A stretch of DNA of 22,950 nt from Rubrobacter sp. (GTDB lineage: Bacteria > Actinomycetota > Rubrobacteria > Rubrobacterales > Rubrobacteraceae). Below are positions 8,358 to 16,605 of the stretch, in pieces; position 1 is the first letter of the stretch, and every line of letters begins with the position of its first letter. A program made the translations under genes and the position numbers. The DNA lies in contig JADDPM010000014.1 in the NCBI GenBank assembly GCA_016781885.1, positions 1 through 22,950 on the forward strand. Reading direction: 5' to 3'. Under the pieces are notes generated by a model, which made no database searches, was not told the DNA's origin, and saw only the letters and a program-made list of their open reading frames with translations.

Positions 8358-8642
8358 CTAGACAAGCTCTCGCATAGCCTTCGTAAGCTCCTCTCGCCCC
8401 TTCTCCGTCTTCTCCCGCCGCCGCGCCGCAGCCAGGAGGAGGCGGATGTCCTCATCCGGGTATCTGCCGAGCATCTCCTCCAAGAACGGGCGCACCTCCC
8501 GGGGAAGGTACGCGTCCTCTAGGCCCCCTTTAGAGTCTGCGTCTCTCGCCCTCCGCAAGAGACCACCTCCAACAGCCCTTCTCCTGAAAGCTCCTCGCAG
8601 TGCTTCTCCAGCTTCTCCTCGCCTGCCTTGGCGCTCCTTCAC
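8358..8642 (-). CDS. Small charged hypothetical protein
   Basis: Not recognised. An open frame of 94 codons from a GTG at 8642, preceded by a GGAGGAAG about 11 bases upstream; an ATG at 8675 in the same frame would give 105 residues and overlap the end of the LPNTG gene by 11 bases. The product is rich in Arg, Lys and Glu. The C-terminal half (LEDAYLPREVRPFLEEML, then RYPDEDIRLLLAAARRREKT) looks like an amphipathic helical protein; the N-terminal part is low-complexity and may not be translated. It sits directly downstream of the LPNTG gene and may be co-transcribed. A spurious ORF remains possible. Confidence 0.45.
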   Translation of the reverse strand: MKERQGRRGEAGEALRGAFRRRAVGGGLLRRARDADSKGGLEDAYLPREVRPFLEEMLGRYPDEDIRLLLAAARRREKTEKGREELTKAMRELV

Positions 8643-8664
8643 CTTGCGCTTTCTTCCTCCGTAG

Positions 8665-9522
8665 CTACCGGGCAAGCCTGCGGGTCAGGAGACCGCCTAT
8701 GACGAGCAGGGCGCCCGCGCCGAGCGGGAGGGGGCCGCCCGTGTTGGGGAGGGTCTTCCCGCCGCCGGAGGAAGAACCGCCGTTGCCGGAACCACCGTTA
8801 TCGTCGCAGAAGGGGACCGTGGCTTCGATGGTCTTGTCTCCGTCGATCTTTACCTCGCCGAAGTCCTCTATCACGCCCCTAACCTGCACAATCTGGACAG
8901 GCAGCGAGACCGGTTCGGTACCCGGCGGCGCCGGCCCCGGAGGGAACTTGGCTACGGTGGTGCTGCCTGTGTAGGTGCCATCTCCGTCCGGGTCGGTGAG
9001 TTGCGCGCTGATTCCTCCCTCGGCCGGTATAAAGCCGAAGAACGCCGCGTTTGAGGGCGGGTCACACTCGACCTCGAGTTCGAACGAGAGCGTAGCGTAC
9101 CTCTCCGTCCCCCCGCCCTCGTCAAGGATCACGATATTACCGGCTTCGCCTTGCGGAGGGTAGGACTCGGCGATGTCCCCCGCGTACGCGGCCTGGACCT
9201 GCTGCCCGACCGCGAGATCCTCGAACGAGGCCGCAACTCTTTGATCATCTTCCAGCTTGGCGATCTCGGTCTCGTCGGTCACGGTGAAGTAGCCCTTCGG
9301 TCCCGAGTCGGCTGAAGGGTCTGCCTCCACGAGCACTACGGAACCGGAGATGCTCGTAATAGTCCCCCGAATGCTCTCTTGGTTGGTCTCAGAAGAATCG
9401 GCCGACTGGTCGCCGCTGACGATGTCCGCACTGGTAGCGGTGCCCTGCGCTGCCAGGGCGGGAACGGCGCCGACCAGCACCATCGCCAGCATCGCCGCCA
9501 ACAGGATCAGCTTTTTCACCAT
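8665..9522 (-). CDS. LPNTG-anchored cell-surface protein
   Basis: A 285-residue exported wall protein. It has a typical signal peptide (MVKKLILLAAM..., cleavage after ALAA near residue 25) and a C-terminal sorting signal: LPNTG at residues 258-262 after a Gly/Ser-rich spacer, a hydrophobic stretch (about 264-279) and the basic tail RRLAR. Sortases cut between T and G and join the protein to peptidoglycan. The N-terminal region (about 50-135: RGTITSISGSVVLVEADP and DLAVGQQVQAAYAGDI) resembles small beta-barrel domains of secreted lipoprotein-like proteins. The central part has a DPDGDGTYTGSTTV segment. Binding partner unknown. The start is secure: AGAAGGAGAAAG immediately precedes the ATG. No sortase gene lies in the window. 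Confidence 0.88.
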   Translation of the reverse strand: MVKKLILLAAMLAMVLVGAVPALAAQGTATSADIVSGDQSADSSETNQESIRGTITSISGSVVLVEADPSADSGPKGYFTVTDETEIAKLEDDQRVAASFEDLAVGQQVQAAYAGDIAESYPPQGEAGNIVILDEGGGTERYATLSFELEVECDPPSNAAFFGFIPAEGGISAQLTDPDGDGTYTGSTTVAKFPPGPAPPGTEPVSLPVQIVQVRGVIEDFGEVKIDGDKTIEATVPFCDDNGGSGNGGSSSGGGKTLPNTGGPLPLGAGALLVIGGLLTRRLAR

Positions 9523-9566
9523 CTTTCTCCTTCTGCGTGAGGCTCTGCAACTGAATAAAGCTTGCC

Positions 9567-9587
9567 ATACGTACCTGAAGTACGCAT
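9567..9587 (-). promoter_or_regulatory. Inverted repeat upstream of the LPNTG gene
   Basis: On the minus strand ATGCGTAC-TTCAG-GTACGTAT has 8-base arms with one mismatch, 45-65 bases before the start codon. It is operator-like but differs from the 7-2-7 sites on the left. No convincing -10/-35 pair was found nearby. Confidence 0.3.
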
Positions 9588-9776
9588 CCTCTGAAGGTAG
9601 TATTCCCGGCCACCGAAAGGATGATCGGCAGTGTGGGGACGGCTCGCTAGATTCACCGGTTCTCGACGCTCGTTTGGCTTCTGAGCGCTGATGCGGAAGG
9701 GTTCTATCGCGGGCAGGCCGTGGTTCAACAGTCCCAGAGGTTCCCCGACCTCAGACCCCCAAACTGCTATCGTTAG

Positions 9777-10426
9777 CACTATCCAGGCCTGAGCAGCGCG
9801 GCGCCGGTCGAGGTCGTCACCTCCTTGGGTATCGAGCGGAAAAAGGTCAACCAGCAGAAGAACGGCGGCCAGTGGGTCCGGATCGACATCTACGACATGA
9901 ACGCTGGCGACGCCTACTCCATCCGTTTCTCCCGGCGGGCTAGCGGCAAGAATTACATCGGCGCCGACGCCGTGAAGGTGGAGCAGGCCTCAACGGCCGC
10001 CCCCGCCCCTCGGTCTCCCTCCAACTCCCGGACTTCTCAGGAGAGCCGCGCCCGCGAGCCCAGATTCGAGGGCGAGGAGGTGGTGGCGAAGGCCAAAGAG
10101 TACGATGGGACGGCGTACCGTCTCGGCGGGGCGTCACGCCCTGGCTGGATTGCTCCGGGTTTACGATGCTGGTCAACAAGAAGTTAGGCGTTACGCTACC
10201 GCACTCCGTGACCAGGCAGTACGATGAAGGCTCCACGGTCCCCAAGGGCCAGGAGGAGCCCGGCGACCTCCTGGTCTTCTTCGACGAGCATGGCGACGGT
10301 ATAAGTCATGTCGGCATCTACGCGGGCAACGGTAAGATGATTCACGCCTCAGACTACTTCGATGAGGTTGTCGAGAGCGACATAAAGTACCTGGATGGCT
10401 ACGTGGGCGCGACGAGGCTAATTTAG
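9777..10426 (+). pseudogene. NlpC/P60 peptidase with golvesin-type domain, broken
   Basis: The remains of a cell-wall hydrolase. The first frame (open from 9777 after a TAG at 9774) encodes the end of a golvesin-like domain (NGGQWVRIDIYDMNAGDAY, ending GADAVKVEQ), a Pro/Ser linker, and the start of an NlpC/P60 domain (AKEYDGTAYRLGGAS). It then reads off frame near 10146. The catalytic DCSGF (Cys codon 10151-10153) and the rest (PGDLLVFF, SHVGIYAGNGKMIHAS with His codon 10307-10309) lie in another frame, ending at 10426. One missing base just before GATTGC explains the break: an A would give GMDCSGF, the usual family sequence. The 5' end is also missing: no signal peptide or first half of the golvesin domain is found upstream. 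So it has two lesions, and reversal of the frameshift alone would not restore an exported enzyme. Confidence 0.85.
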
Positions 10427-10561
10427 GAGAAGCTGGCCGGTTCGGACTGGCAGATATCAACCAGGACGGACCAACAACAAAAGCCTCTACGTGAGTACTC
10501 TACCGGCGGCCGCGGGGGCGTTGCTACTTCTGGCTACGCGCTGGCTCTCCGGCTGACCGCT

Positions 10562-12973
10562 CTAGTAATACAAATCCGCGACCAGGAAGGCGGAGGTGGC
10601 GCGGTGGGAGAGGGACCCGGCGAAGTAGTTGCCCTGGGCGATCTCACATCCCACGTCCTTTAGCTGCATGAGTTGGCGGGGGCTCTCGACGCCCTCGGCG
10701 ACCACTTGTAGGTTCAGGGCGTGAGCCAGTGAGATGATGGCCGAGACGATCTCGCAGTCCTCCTCGCGTTCGTGGAAGGACCGGATGAAAGAGGCGTCTA
10801 TCTTGAGCATGTCCAGCGGGAAGCGCTTGAGGTGGGAGAGCGAAGAGTAACCGGTGCCGAAGTTATCCACGGCGAGCCGTACACCGAGCTTCTTGAGGGC
10901 CTGGAGGGTCGTGGCGGCGGAGATGGCGTCCTCGTGCAGGATGCTCTCCTTGATCTCCAGCACCAGACAATCTGGGGCGAGGCCGGTCTCTTCGAGGGTG
11001 CGGTAGACCACGCCGGCGAGGTTCGGGTGTGTAAAGTGCCTACCAGAGAGGTTGATGCCCACCGTCAGCGGCGTGCTGGTCGGGTAGCGCTCCTGCCAGG
11101 AGCGCATCTGGCGGCACGCCTCGCGCATTATCCAGCGCTCTATCACGAAGATCAAACCCGTCTCCTCGGCCACCGGGATGAAGTCCTTGGGATAGACGAG
11201 ACCGCGTTCGGGGTGCTCCCAACGGATCAGCGCCTCGACCCCGACCATGTGGCTCGTGGATATCTGAATCTCGGGCTGGTAGTGGAGGACGAACTGGTTC
11301 TCCTCGATCGCCCGGTTGAGCTCGTTCTCGATCTCGAAGTGCCTGGTCGGGTTTTGCAGGACGTCCTCGGCGAAGACCTCGTAGCGGTTCTTGCCCCCGG
11401 CCTTTGCCCGGTACATGGCGGCGTCGGCATTCTTGACGAGTGTGGCCGGGTCGTGACCATCCGCCGGGTAGAAGCAGATGCCCACGCTCGTGGTGATGAG
11501 TAACTCGTTTCCGCCAAACTGGTAGGGCTCGGCGACGGACTCGATGATACGGGAGGCTACCTCTGTTGCCTCCCTTACGACGCCGATCTCGGGTAGGATG
11601 ATAGTGAACTCATCGCCTGCCAGTCTCGCCACGACGTCGTACTCCCGGACCGACTCCTTGAGCCTCCTCGCGGTCTCCTGCAAGAGAAGGTCGCCGATCT
11701 CGTGGCCCAAAGTGTCGTTGACGAGCTTGAACCGGTCCAGGTCAAGGAACATGAGCGCGAGCGTGCCCCCGCTGGCCCTTCTCAGCCGGGCGATCTCCTG
11801 GCTCAGGCGCTCATAGAAGAAGGCGCGGTTGGGGAGCCCGGTAAGAGCGTCGTAATGAGCCAGCCGGTCGAGACGCTCGACAGCGAGCTTTCGCTCGGTT
11901 ACCTCGTGCAGGACCACGAGATGCCCGGTACGACCACCCTGGCCGTCGTAGAGCGCCGAGAGGGCGAGGTCATAGTGGCGTGCGTCCTCCCCTTCCCCGA
12001 GGCGTATTTCCTCTTGGGCCTGACCCCTCTCCTCGTAGCGCTTCAGGAGGGCGCTTCCGCGGTTGCCCTGCATGGGCGCGGCTTTAGCCTTCTGGGCCAT
12101 CATCTCCCGGAAGGGCCGCCCGACCACCTCGCCCGGCTTGCACCGCAGGATGCTGGCGGCGGCGGGGTTGAGGTCCACGATCCTGCCCTGCGTATCCAGG
12201 ACGAGCGTGCCGTCGCTCATGCCCTCGACTATAGCGTCGTGGGCCACCGGGGAGATGTCGAGCAGCTTGTGGCGGTAAAAGGCCCAAACGAGCGCCAGAC
12301 CTCCGGGTGCGAAGGTGAGGACCGTCGGGTTCAGGCCGGGGAGCGACTCCAACCCCGAGTCCAGCCCCGTCGCATGGGTCGCGTAGGCGATCCAGGGGCC
12401 GACTATGCCTATGAGCAGGGAGACGCTCTGCTTCGCGTAGAGGTTCTGGGAGTTGACGATCATGAGCATGAGAAGCGCCGCCCCCGTGATTACGAGGAGC
12501 GCAGCATAGGCGAAGTCTACCCAGAACCAGGCCCCGTGGGAGAAGTCCGCCACGAGCAGCGTACCTGACCTGCTAGTCCCCTCCGAGGTCCACACTAGCC
12601 CGTGATCCTCGTTTGTGAGGATGAGGGCCAGCGTTGCCAGCGGTACGGCCAGGAGTAGCGACACGGAGTACCGCGTCAGCCATCTCTCGCGCCCGGTGTA
12701 CTGGATAACGAGGACCAACCACAGGGGTGCCACGCCGAGGAAGACGGCGTAGCGTACCTCATAGAGTGTTTCGACCGCCGCCGCGCTCTGCATCCCGAGC
12801 TCGACGACGTACAGGAGACCCCAGATGGCGAAGAGCCACATCAGGGCCGCGAGCGCTGCGGCCCCCGGCTTGCCCCGTCTCTGCCAGGCGTAAGAGCCGA
12901 CGACTACGGGGACCAGGGCGGCGACCAGAGAGATCAGGGCGTGCGCATTGGGCTGCCAGTACAGGTAATCCAT
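10562..12973 (-). CDS. Membrane 7TM-PAS-GGDEF-EAL cyclic-di-GMP enzyme
   Basis: An 803-residue membrane protein that could make and/or degrade cyclic-di-GMP. Residues 1-235 form a seven-helix region like the N-terminal 7TM sensor of some histidine kinases. A PAS domain follows (about 245-365, ending VVLHEVTERK). The GGDEF domain (about 370-535) has the active-type motif AGDEF (452-456) and an inhibitory-site RxxD (R443-D446) five residues upstream. The EAL domain (about 548-795) keeps EAL (580-582), N641, E673 in LEIKES, K724, E760 in AEGVE and Q780. However, the metal-binding loop reads VDNFGTGYSS: the second Asp of the usual DDFG is N704, which may weaken phosphodiesterase activity. The ATG has GAGAGGG about 11 bases upstream. 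It is monocistronic, and a promoter candidate lies about 115 bases upstream. Confidence 0.95.
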   Translation of the reverse strand: MDYLYWQPNAHALISLVAALVPVVVGSYAWQRRGKPGAAALAALMWLFAIWGLLYVVELGMQSAAAVETLYEVRYAVFLGVAPLWLVLVIQYTGRERWLTRYSVSLLLAVPLATLALILTNEDHGLVWTSEGTSRSGTLLVADFSHGAWFWVDFAYAALLVITGAALLMLMIVNSQNLYAKQSVSLLIGIVGPWIAYATHATGLDSGLESLPGLNPTVLTFAPGGLALVWAFYRHKLLDISPVAHDAIVEGMSDGTLVLDTQGRIVDLNPAAASILRCKPGEVVGRPFREMMAQKAKAAPMQGNRGSALLKRYEERGQAQEEIRLGEGEDARHYDLALSALYDGQGGRTGHLVVLHEVTERKLAVERLDRLAHYDALTGLPNRAFFYERLSQEIARLRRASGGTLALMFLDLDRFKLVNDTLGHEIGDLLLQETARRLKESVREYDVVARLAGDEFTIILPEIGVVREATEVASRIIESVAEPYQFGGNELLITTSVGICFYPADGHDPATLVKNADAAMYRAKAGGKNRYEVFAEDVLQNPTRHFEIENELNRAIEENQFVLHYQPEIQISTSHMVGVEALIRWEHPERGLVYPKDFIPVAEETGLIFVIERWIMREACRQMRSWQERYPTSTPLTVGINLSGRHFTHPNLAGVVYRTLEETGLAPDCLVLEIKESILHEDAISAATTLQALKKLGVRLAVDNFGTGYSSLSHLKRFPLDMLKIDASFIRSFHEREEDCEIVSAIISLAHALNLQVVAEGVESPRQLMQLKDVGCEIAQGNYFAGSLSHRATSAFLVADLYY

Positions 12974-13086
12974 ATCAGCTACCCTCTCTTATACCCCTGC
13001 GGGGGGTCCTGCGCACGGCACAATCGCTCCTGTCTCCACAGTACGGTCGCCGCGCCGTCCCCCCGGCTGGCGCGGTTCCTCGCGTA

Positions 13087-13115
13087 ATTATTGCTATAAG
13101 GTGCCCTAAATACAA
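13087..13115 (-). promoter_or_regulatory. Promoter candidate for the GGDEF-EAL gene
   Basis: On the minus strand TTGTAT (13115-13110) and AATAAT (13092-13087) are 17 bases apart, giving a start near 13080 and a leader of about 107 bases. The -10 matches at five of six positions; the -35 only at three. Confidence 0.35.
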
Positions 13116-13140
13116 GGATAAACCGGACATCTTCCTCCGG
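13113..13140 (-). terminator. Weak terminator candidate after sppA
   Basis: On the minus strand CCGGA-GGAAGATG-TCCGG (13140-13123) is followed by TTTATCCTTG. The stem is only 5 bp and it overlaps the promoter candidate of the next gene, so support is limited. Confidence 0.25.
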
Positions 13141-13160
13141 GGACTATATGTAGTGCTCGC

Positions 13161-14234
13161 CTACGGGCGGTACAGGTACTGTAGCTCCGGGGTAATGTTA
13201 ATCCCGGCGCTTTCCAACGCTTCGAGGGCCTGGGGCTCGGACGGTTCGAGGCGGTTACGAAGGAGTTCCACGAAGCCTGGCACTCGCTCGTAGCGGACGA
13301 CGGTCGTCCGTCCGGCGCCCGCAAGGTCGCCCGCGATCTCGGCGGCGCGGTCGAGGTCGCCAAGCTCGTCCACGAGGCCCAGAGACTCGGCCTGGAGTCC
13401 GGAGTAAATCCTGCCGTCGGCGATCTCACGCACTTCCTCCTCCGGGAGGTCCCGGCCCTCGACGATCACCTCGACGAACTGGTCATAGGCTTGGTTTACG
13501 TAGGTTTGCAGGATCTCCAACTCCTCCTCGGTGGGCTCGCGGGTGGGGGAGCCGATGTCCTTGTATGGCCCGCTCTTTATCACCTCTTGCTCCACGCCGT
13601 ACTCTTCGGCCGCCTCCTCGAGGTTCAGATACGAAAAGATTACGCCGAGCGAGCCCGTGAGCGTAGTCTCGTTGGCGACTATCCGGTCGGCGGCGGTGGC
13701 GAGGTAATATCCGCCCGAGGCCGCCGTCTCGCTCATCGAGACGATGACGGGCTTACCGGCCTCCTCCTTGAAGTCCAGGATGCTCTTGCGCATCTGCTGG
13801 CTGGCCACGACGCCGCCGCCGGGGGAGTTGACCTCGACGACTACGCCCTTGACCCGGTCGTCTTCCGCAGCCTGCGTGAGCTGGTCCCGGAAGGTCTGCG
13901 GCGTCGCCGTCTGGGAGCCGACCGTACCCTGAGCGGAGCTTATCTGGCCGGTGACGGGCAGCACGGCGATCCTATCGGGACCTTCACCCGAGACGTACCT
14001 CTCCTCGAAGTTCTGGGGGGCTGCCGCCCTTCCGCCGCCTTCCCGCCCGCCCGCACCGGCCACGAGGACCAGCGCTATAGTGCCAATCGTCAAGAGCAGG
14101 AGCCCGAGAGCGATAACGCCCCCGATCAACAACCCTCGCCGCCCGGACCGCCCCGAAGGAGGTCCGCCTGTAGGCCCGGGGGGCTGGCCGCCGGGGTTTT
14201 GGTTCTCAGTATCCTGCCCGTGTCCGGTTTCCAA
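13161..14234 (-). CDS. sppA: Signal peptide peptidase SppA (family S49)
   Basis: A membrane-bound serine protease (357 residues) that in characterised relatives cleaves leftover signal peptides in the membrane. It has a Gly/Pro-rich cytoplasmic N-terminus, one transmembrane helix (about 34-60) and an S49 domain outside. Catalytic residues are visible: nucleophile S173 in SETAASGGYYLA and general base K225 in SGPYKDIGSP, 52 residues apart as in Bacillus subtilis SppA. NSPGGG (136-141) and TGSLGVIF (193-200) are further family motifs. The length fits the short, single-domain form. The start is a TTG at 14234 with AAAGGAGG eight bases upstream. The Yip1-like gene lies 30 bases upstream on the same strand, so the two probably form one operon. 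Confidence 0.93.
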   Translation of the reverse strand: METGHGQDTENQNPGGQPPGPTGGPPSGRSGRRGLLIGGVIALGLLLLTIGTIALVLVAGAGGREGGGRAAAPQNFEERYVSGEGPDRIAVLPVTGQISSAQGTVGSQTATPQTFRDQLTQAAEDDRVKGVVVEVNSPGGGVVASQQMRKSILDFKEEAGKPVIVSMSETAASGGYYLATAADRIVANETTLTGSLGVIFSYLNLEEAAEEYGVEQEVIKSGPYKDIGSPTREPTEEELEILQTYVNQAYDQFVEVIVEGRDLPEEEVREIADGRIYSGLQAESLGLVDELGDLDRAAEIAGDLAGAGRTTVVRYERVPGFVELLRNRLEPSEPQALEALESAGINITPELQYLYRP

Positions 14235-14264
14235 CGCGGGTCCCTCCTTTAAAGGCTCAGGTCG

Positions 14265-14939
14265 TTAAGGCGTTCCCGACGAGCCCGTCGCCCCGACGAG
14301 GACGGCTACAAGGACGCCGATGATCAGAACGACGAGAATTATAAGGCCCACGACGCCGGCGCAAGAGATCGCGCACGACCCGGCGGACTGCCCGTAGCCT
14401 ACCCGGCGGGCGAAGGCGCCCCCGATTATCACCAGGGCTATGTTCCAGGCGTAAGCCGCGATGGCAAGCAGGATGAGCAGAAGGTCCAGGATGGCGGTTG
14501 CGGAGCTATCCGGCCCCGTCGCTGCCTGGATGCCCGTCGTGGGTATCTTTATAGCGGCCAGGATTACGAGCGGTACGGCGGCGACGCCGACCACGGCGAA
14601 CATCCCCGAGAGCGGTCCCGTCCCGCCGAAGAAGCGCGTGACGAGCTGCATTAGGAGCGAGACCACGGCCCACCCTATAAACGGCGAGACGACCGCGCCG
14701 AGCAGGGTAGCCACCCCCGAGCCCTGCGAGATGTCCTCCAGAAGGTCCGGCGGTACCCCGGGGAAAGCCTCGGGGTCGAAAGTGCCCGCGGTCACGCCGC
14801 CCAGGACGTCCACGACACCGGCGATGAGCTGTAGAGCCGCGTAGGTCGCCACGACCCCGAAACCAAGCAGCACACGGCGCTCCTCCGCCACGAGTGAGAG
14901 CGACCTTTTGGGAGCCCAGATCACCGCTAATGCATTCAA
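14265..14939 (-). CDS. Yip1-like multi-pass membrane protein
   Basis: A 224-residue membrane protein with about five hydrophobic helices (around 24-45, 75-98, 112-130, 147-172 and 194-216). The N-terminus NALAVIWAPKRSLSLVAEER resembles bacterial Yip1-domain proteins, whose members often start with a short amphipathic segment followed by a 'P-x-x-xxxx' turn and helices. Function is unknown; bacterial members have no settled role. AGAGG lies about nine bases before the ATG. It precedes sppA by 30 bases on the same strand, suggesting a shared membrane-protein quality role, but this is only context. Identification rests on general pattern, so moderate confidence. Confidence 0.65.
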   Translation of the reverse strand: MNALAVIWAPKRSLSLVAEERRVLLGFGVVATYAALQLIAGVVDVLGGVTAGTFDPEAFPGVPPDLLEDISQGSGVATLLGAVVSPFIGWAVVSLLMQLVTRFFGGTGPLSGMFAVVGVAAVPLVILAAIKIPTTGIQAATGPDSSATAILDLLLILLAIAAYAWNIALVIIGGAFARRVGYGQSAGSCAISCAGVVGLIILVVLIIGVLVAVLVGATGSSGTP

Positions 14940-15000
14940 GAGACCTCTCCCCGCGCCGATGCTAAAACCACGTCGGAATCTTACACCAGAGGGAGCGTCC

Positions 15001-15888
15001 CTAGCCGTAGATGTTCATGGAGTTCGGGGGGCGAGGCTTGCGGCCCCGGCGCTTGAGGATGTCGTCCTTGGCGGTGGAGGGAGAGACCGATTCGTCGCGG
15101 GCCTCCAGGGCGAGCTGTTCGCGGTGGCGTAAGATCCAGAGGTACAGGTCCATCTCGGTGCGCCCGGGGAAGGCATCCAGGATGCGCTCCTCCCGGATCA
15201 TGACGGCTATCGGCCTGTACGAATGCTCGTACCAATCCCTCAAAGTCTCCTCCGAGGAGATGTAGCGCCGCCATAGCTGGCCCAGCCTGAACCCGTGAGC
15301 CTCGATCTGGGTCGCAAGCCGCCTGTAGTCCGCGACGTCGGAGAGTTCGACCTTCAACTCCGGGAGCACCTGGTCTATCGGGAGCCTCTCCAGCAGACGT
15401 CGGTGCTCCAGCTTGTACAGGAGGTCCCGGGCGGTCAGGGCTGAGTTCACCGGCACCCGGCTCCTTAGCTCCACGACCTCGGCGTCGATCATCTCGATGC
15501 CCTGCTGATGGGCGACGGAGACGCGATGGTTGCCGTCCCTGACGAAGTAGGCATTCCCGATCTTGTACAGGCTCACCGGCGGCAACTCCTCGGCCCGTCG
15601 CATGGCCTGGTCTATCTTCTTCCAGCGCCCCCCGAGGCTCGGCTTGCTCGGCAGAAACGCCCGGTCGAAGTCCCTGTGCCGCCCGACGCTCCCCACGATG
15701 TCCGCCACCGGCACGACGCGCATACCGAGGTAGCTCTGCTCCACCGCCCCTAGGGCCCCCCGCACCTCGTCGAAGGAGAGCAACTGGTTGGAGGCCTCGT
15801 CCCGGCGCAGATACGCCCCGAGACGTCTCAAGAAAGCCCGCCGCCGGGCGCGCGAGAAGTCCTTGTCCGCCTGCTCGTTTATGTCCAC
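15001..15888 (-). CDS. ParB-fold (DGNHR) protein with C-terminal helical domain
   Basis: A 295-residue soluble protein. The middle (about 58-145) is a ParB/sulfiredoxin-like domain: VPVADIVGSVGRHRDFDRAF and the signature VRDGNHRVSVAHQQG. In chromosomal ParB a related pocket binds and hydrolyses CTP; whether this protein does is unknown. The C-terminal part (about 205-275: WYEHSYRPIAVMIREE, FPGRTEMDLYLWILRHR) is a conserved helical segment often attached to this domain in actinobacteria, with similarity to DUF4032-type proteins. No helix-turn-helix of true ParB is seen, so a partitioning role is unlikely. Start: a GTG at 15888, nine bases after the end of the metallophosphoesterase gene, with no strong ribosome site, so translation is probably coupled. 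The pair may act together. Confidence 0.75.
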   Translation of the reverse strand: MDINEQADKDFSRARRRAFLRRLGAYLRRDEASNQLLSFDEVRGALGAVEQSYLGMRVVPVADIVGSVGRHRDFDRAFLPSKPSLGGRWKKIDQAMRRAEELPPVSLYKIGNAYFVRDGNHRVSVAHQQGIEMIDAEVVELRSRVPVNSALTARDLLYKLEHRRLLERLPIDQVLPELKVELSDVADYRRLATQIEAHGFRLGQLWRRYISSEETLRDWYEHSYRPIAVMIREERILDAFPGRTEMDLYLWILRHREQLALEARDESVSPSTAKDDILKRRGRKPRPPNSMNIYG

Positions 15889-15897
15889 GTAGGCAAC

Positions 15898-16560
15898 CTA
15901 CAATCCTCTCTCAAACCCGGCAACCTCCCCGGCCGCGGGTATCCGAGTATCCGGCGCGTCCAACACCCGGTGCCCGTACACGTTCACTACCCTTGTCGTA
16001 CCCCGTTCCGAGATCCGCCTCTCCTCCACGTTCGGACCATAGAGGTGTACATGGCCGTGCAGCCACAGGGCCGGCTCGTGCCGGTCGATGAGCGAGAGGA
16101 ACGCCTCGAAGCCCACGTGCGCCGGGTCCTCCGCGTCCCCGAGACCGAAGGGCGGGGCGTGGGTCACGAAGACGTCAGGCCTCTTGCGTCCCCGCAGGGA
16201 ACCGAAGGCTATCTTCCTGGAGAGCGCGCGAGTCCGGCGGCGCATGGCGCGTTCGGCATACTGGTTCGGCCCCCCGGAGTAGAGGCGAGACCCCGAGAGC
16301 CCGGCCAGAGTGAGATCTCCCACGTCCACGACGCGGCCGTCGAGGGGCATGCAACCGGCCGGCGACTTCCTTTCCTCGGCCGGATCGTGGTTGCCCCGCA
16401 CGTAGTATAGCGGCGCGCCCGAGAAGGTCAGGACGTACTCTAGATACTCGAACGGCAGGTCCCCGCAGGAGACTATCGCCTCCACGCCGGCGGCGTAAGA
16501 GGAGATCCTCGCCCCGTAGAGCACCGGCTCCACGACGTCGCTTATCGCAAGTATCTTCAC
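15898..16560 (-). CDS. Metallophosphoesterase of the SDVVEP type
   Basis: A 221-residue calcineurin-like phosphoesterase, probably cytoplasmic (no signal peptide). Motifs in order: ILAISDVVEPVLY (motif I), SCGDLPFEYLEYV (motif II, GD), YVRGNHDP (motif III), VTHAPPFGLGD (motif IV) and LHGHVHLYG (motif V). Motif I lacks the usual second His: it is D-V-V, not D-x-H, a variant I associate with a subgroup of bacterial members; the substrate is not known. The open frame extends back to 16773, but those extra 71 codons are a formate dehydrogenase relic; the GTG at 16560 has GAAAGGG about five bases upstream and gives the family's normal N-terminus. It is followed nine bases later by the ParB-fold gene, as one operon. 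Confidence 0.85.
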   Translation of the reverse strand: MKILAISDVVEPVLYGARISSYAAGVEAIVSCGDLPFEYLEYVLTFSGAPLYYVRGNHDPAEERKSPAGCMPLDGRVVDVGDLTLAGLSGSRLYSGGPNQYAERAMRRRTRALSRKIAFGSLRGRKRPDVFVTHAPPFGLGDAEDPAHVGFEAFLSLIDRHEPALWLHGHVHLYGPNVEERRISERGTTRVVNVYGHRVLDAPDTRIPAAGEVAGFERGL

Positions 16561-16605
16561 GCGCCCTTTCTCACAATGTCCTAGATCATACTCTCTCCGC
16601 CTGGG

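Noticed and set aside
11702..12568. 288-codon plus-strand frame opposite the GGDEF-EAL gene.
   Set aside because: The minus-strand gene has clear PAS, GGDEF and EAL motifs; this frame has none.
13491..14252. 253-codon plus-strand frame opposite sppA.
   Set aside because: It is a shadow of a gene with both SppA catalytic residues in place.
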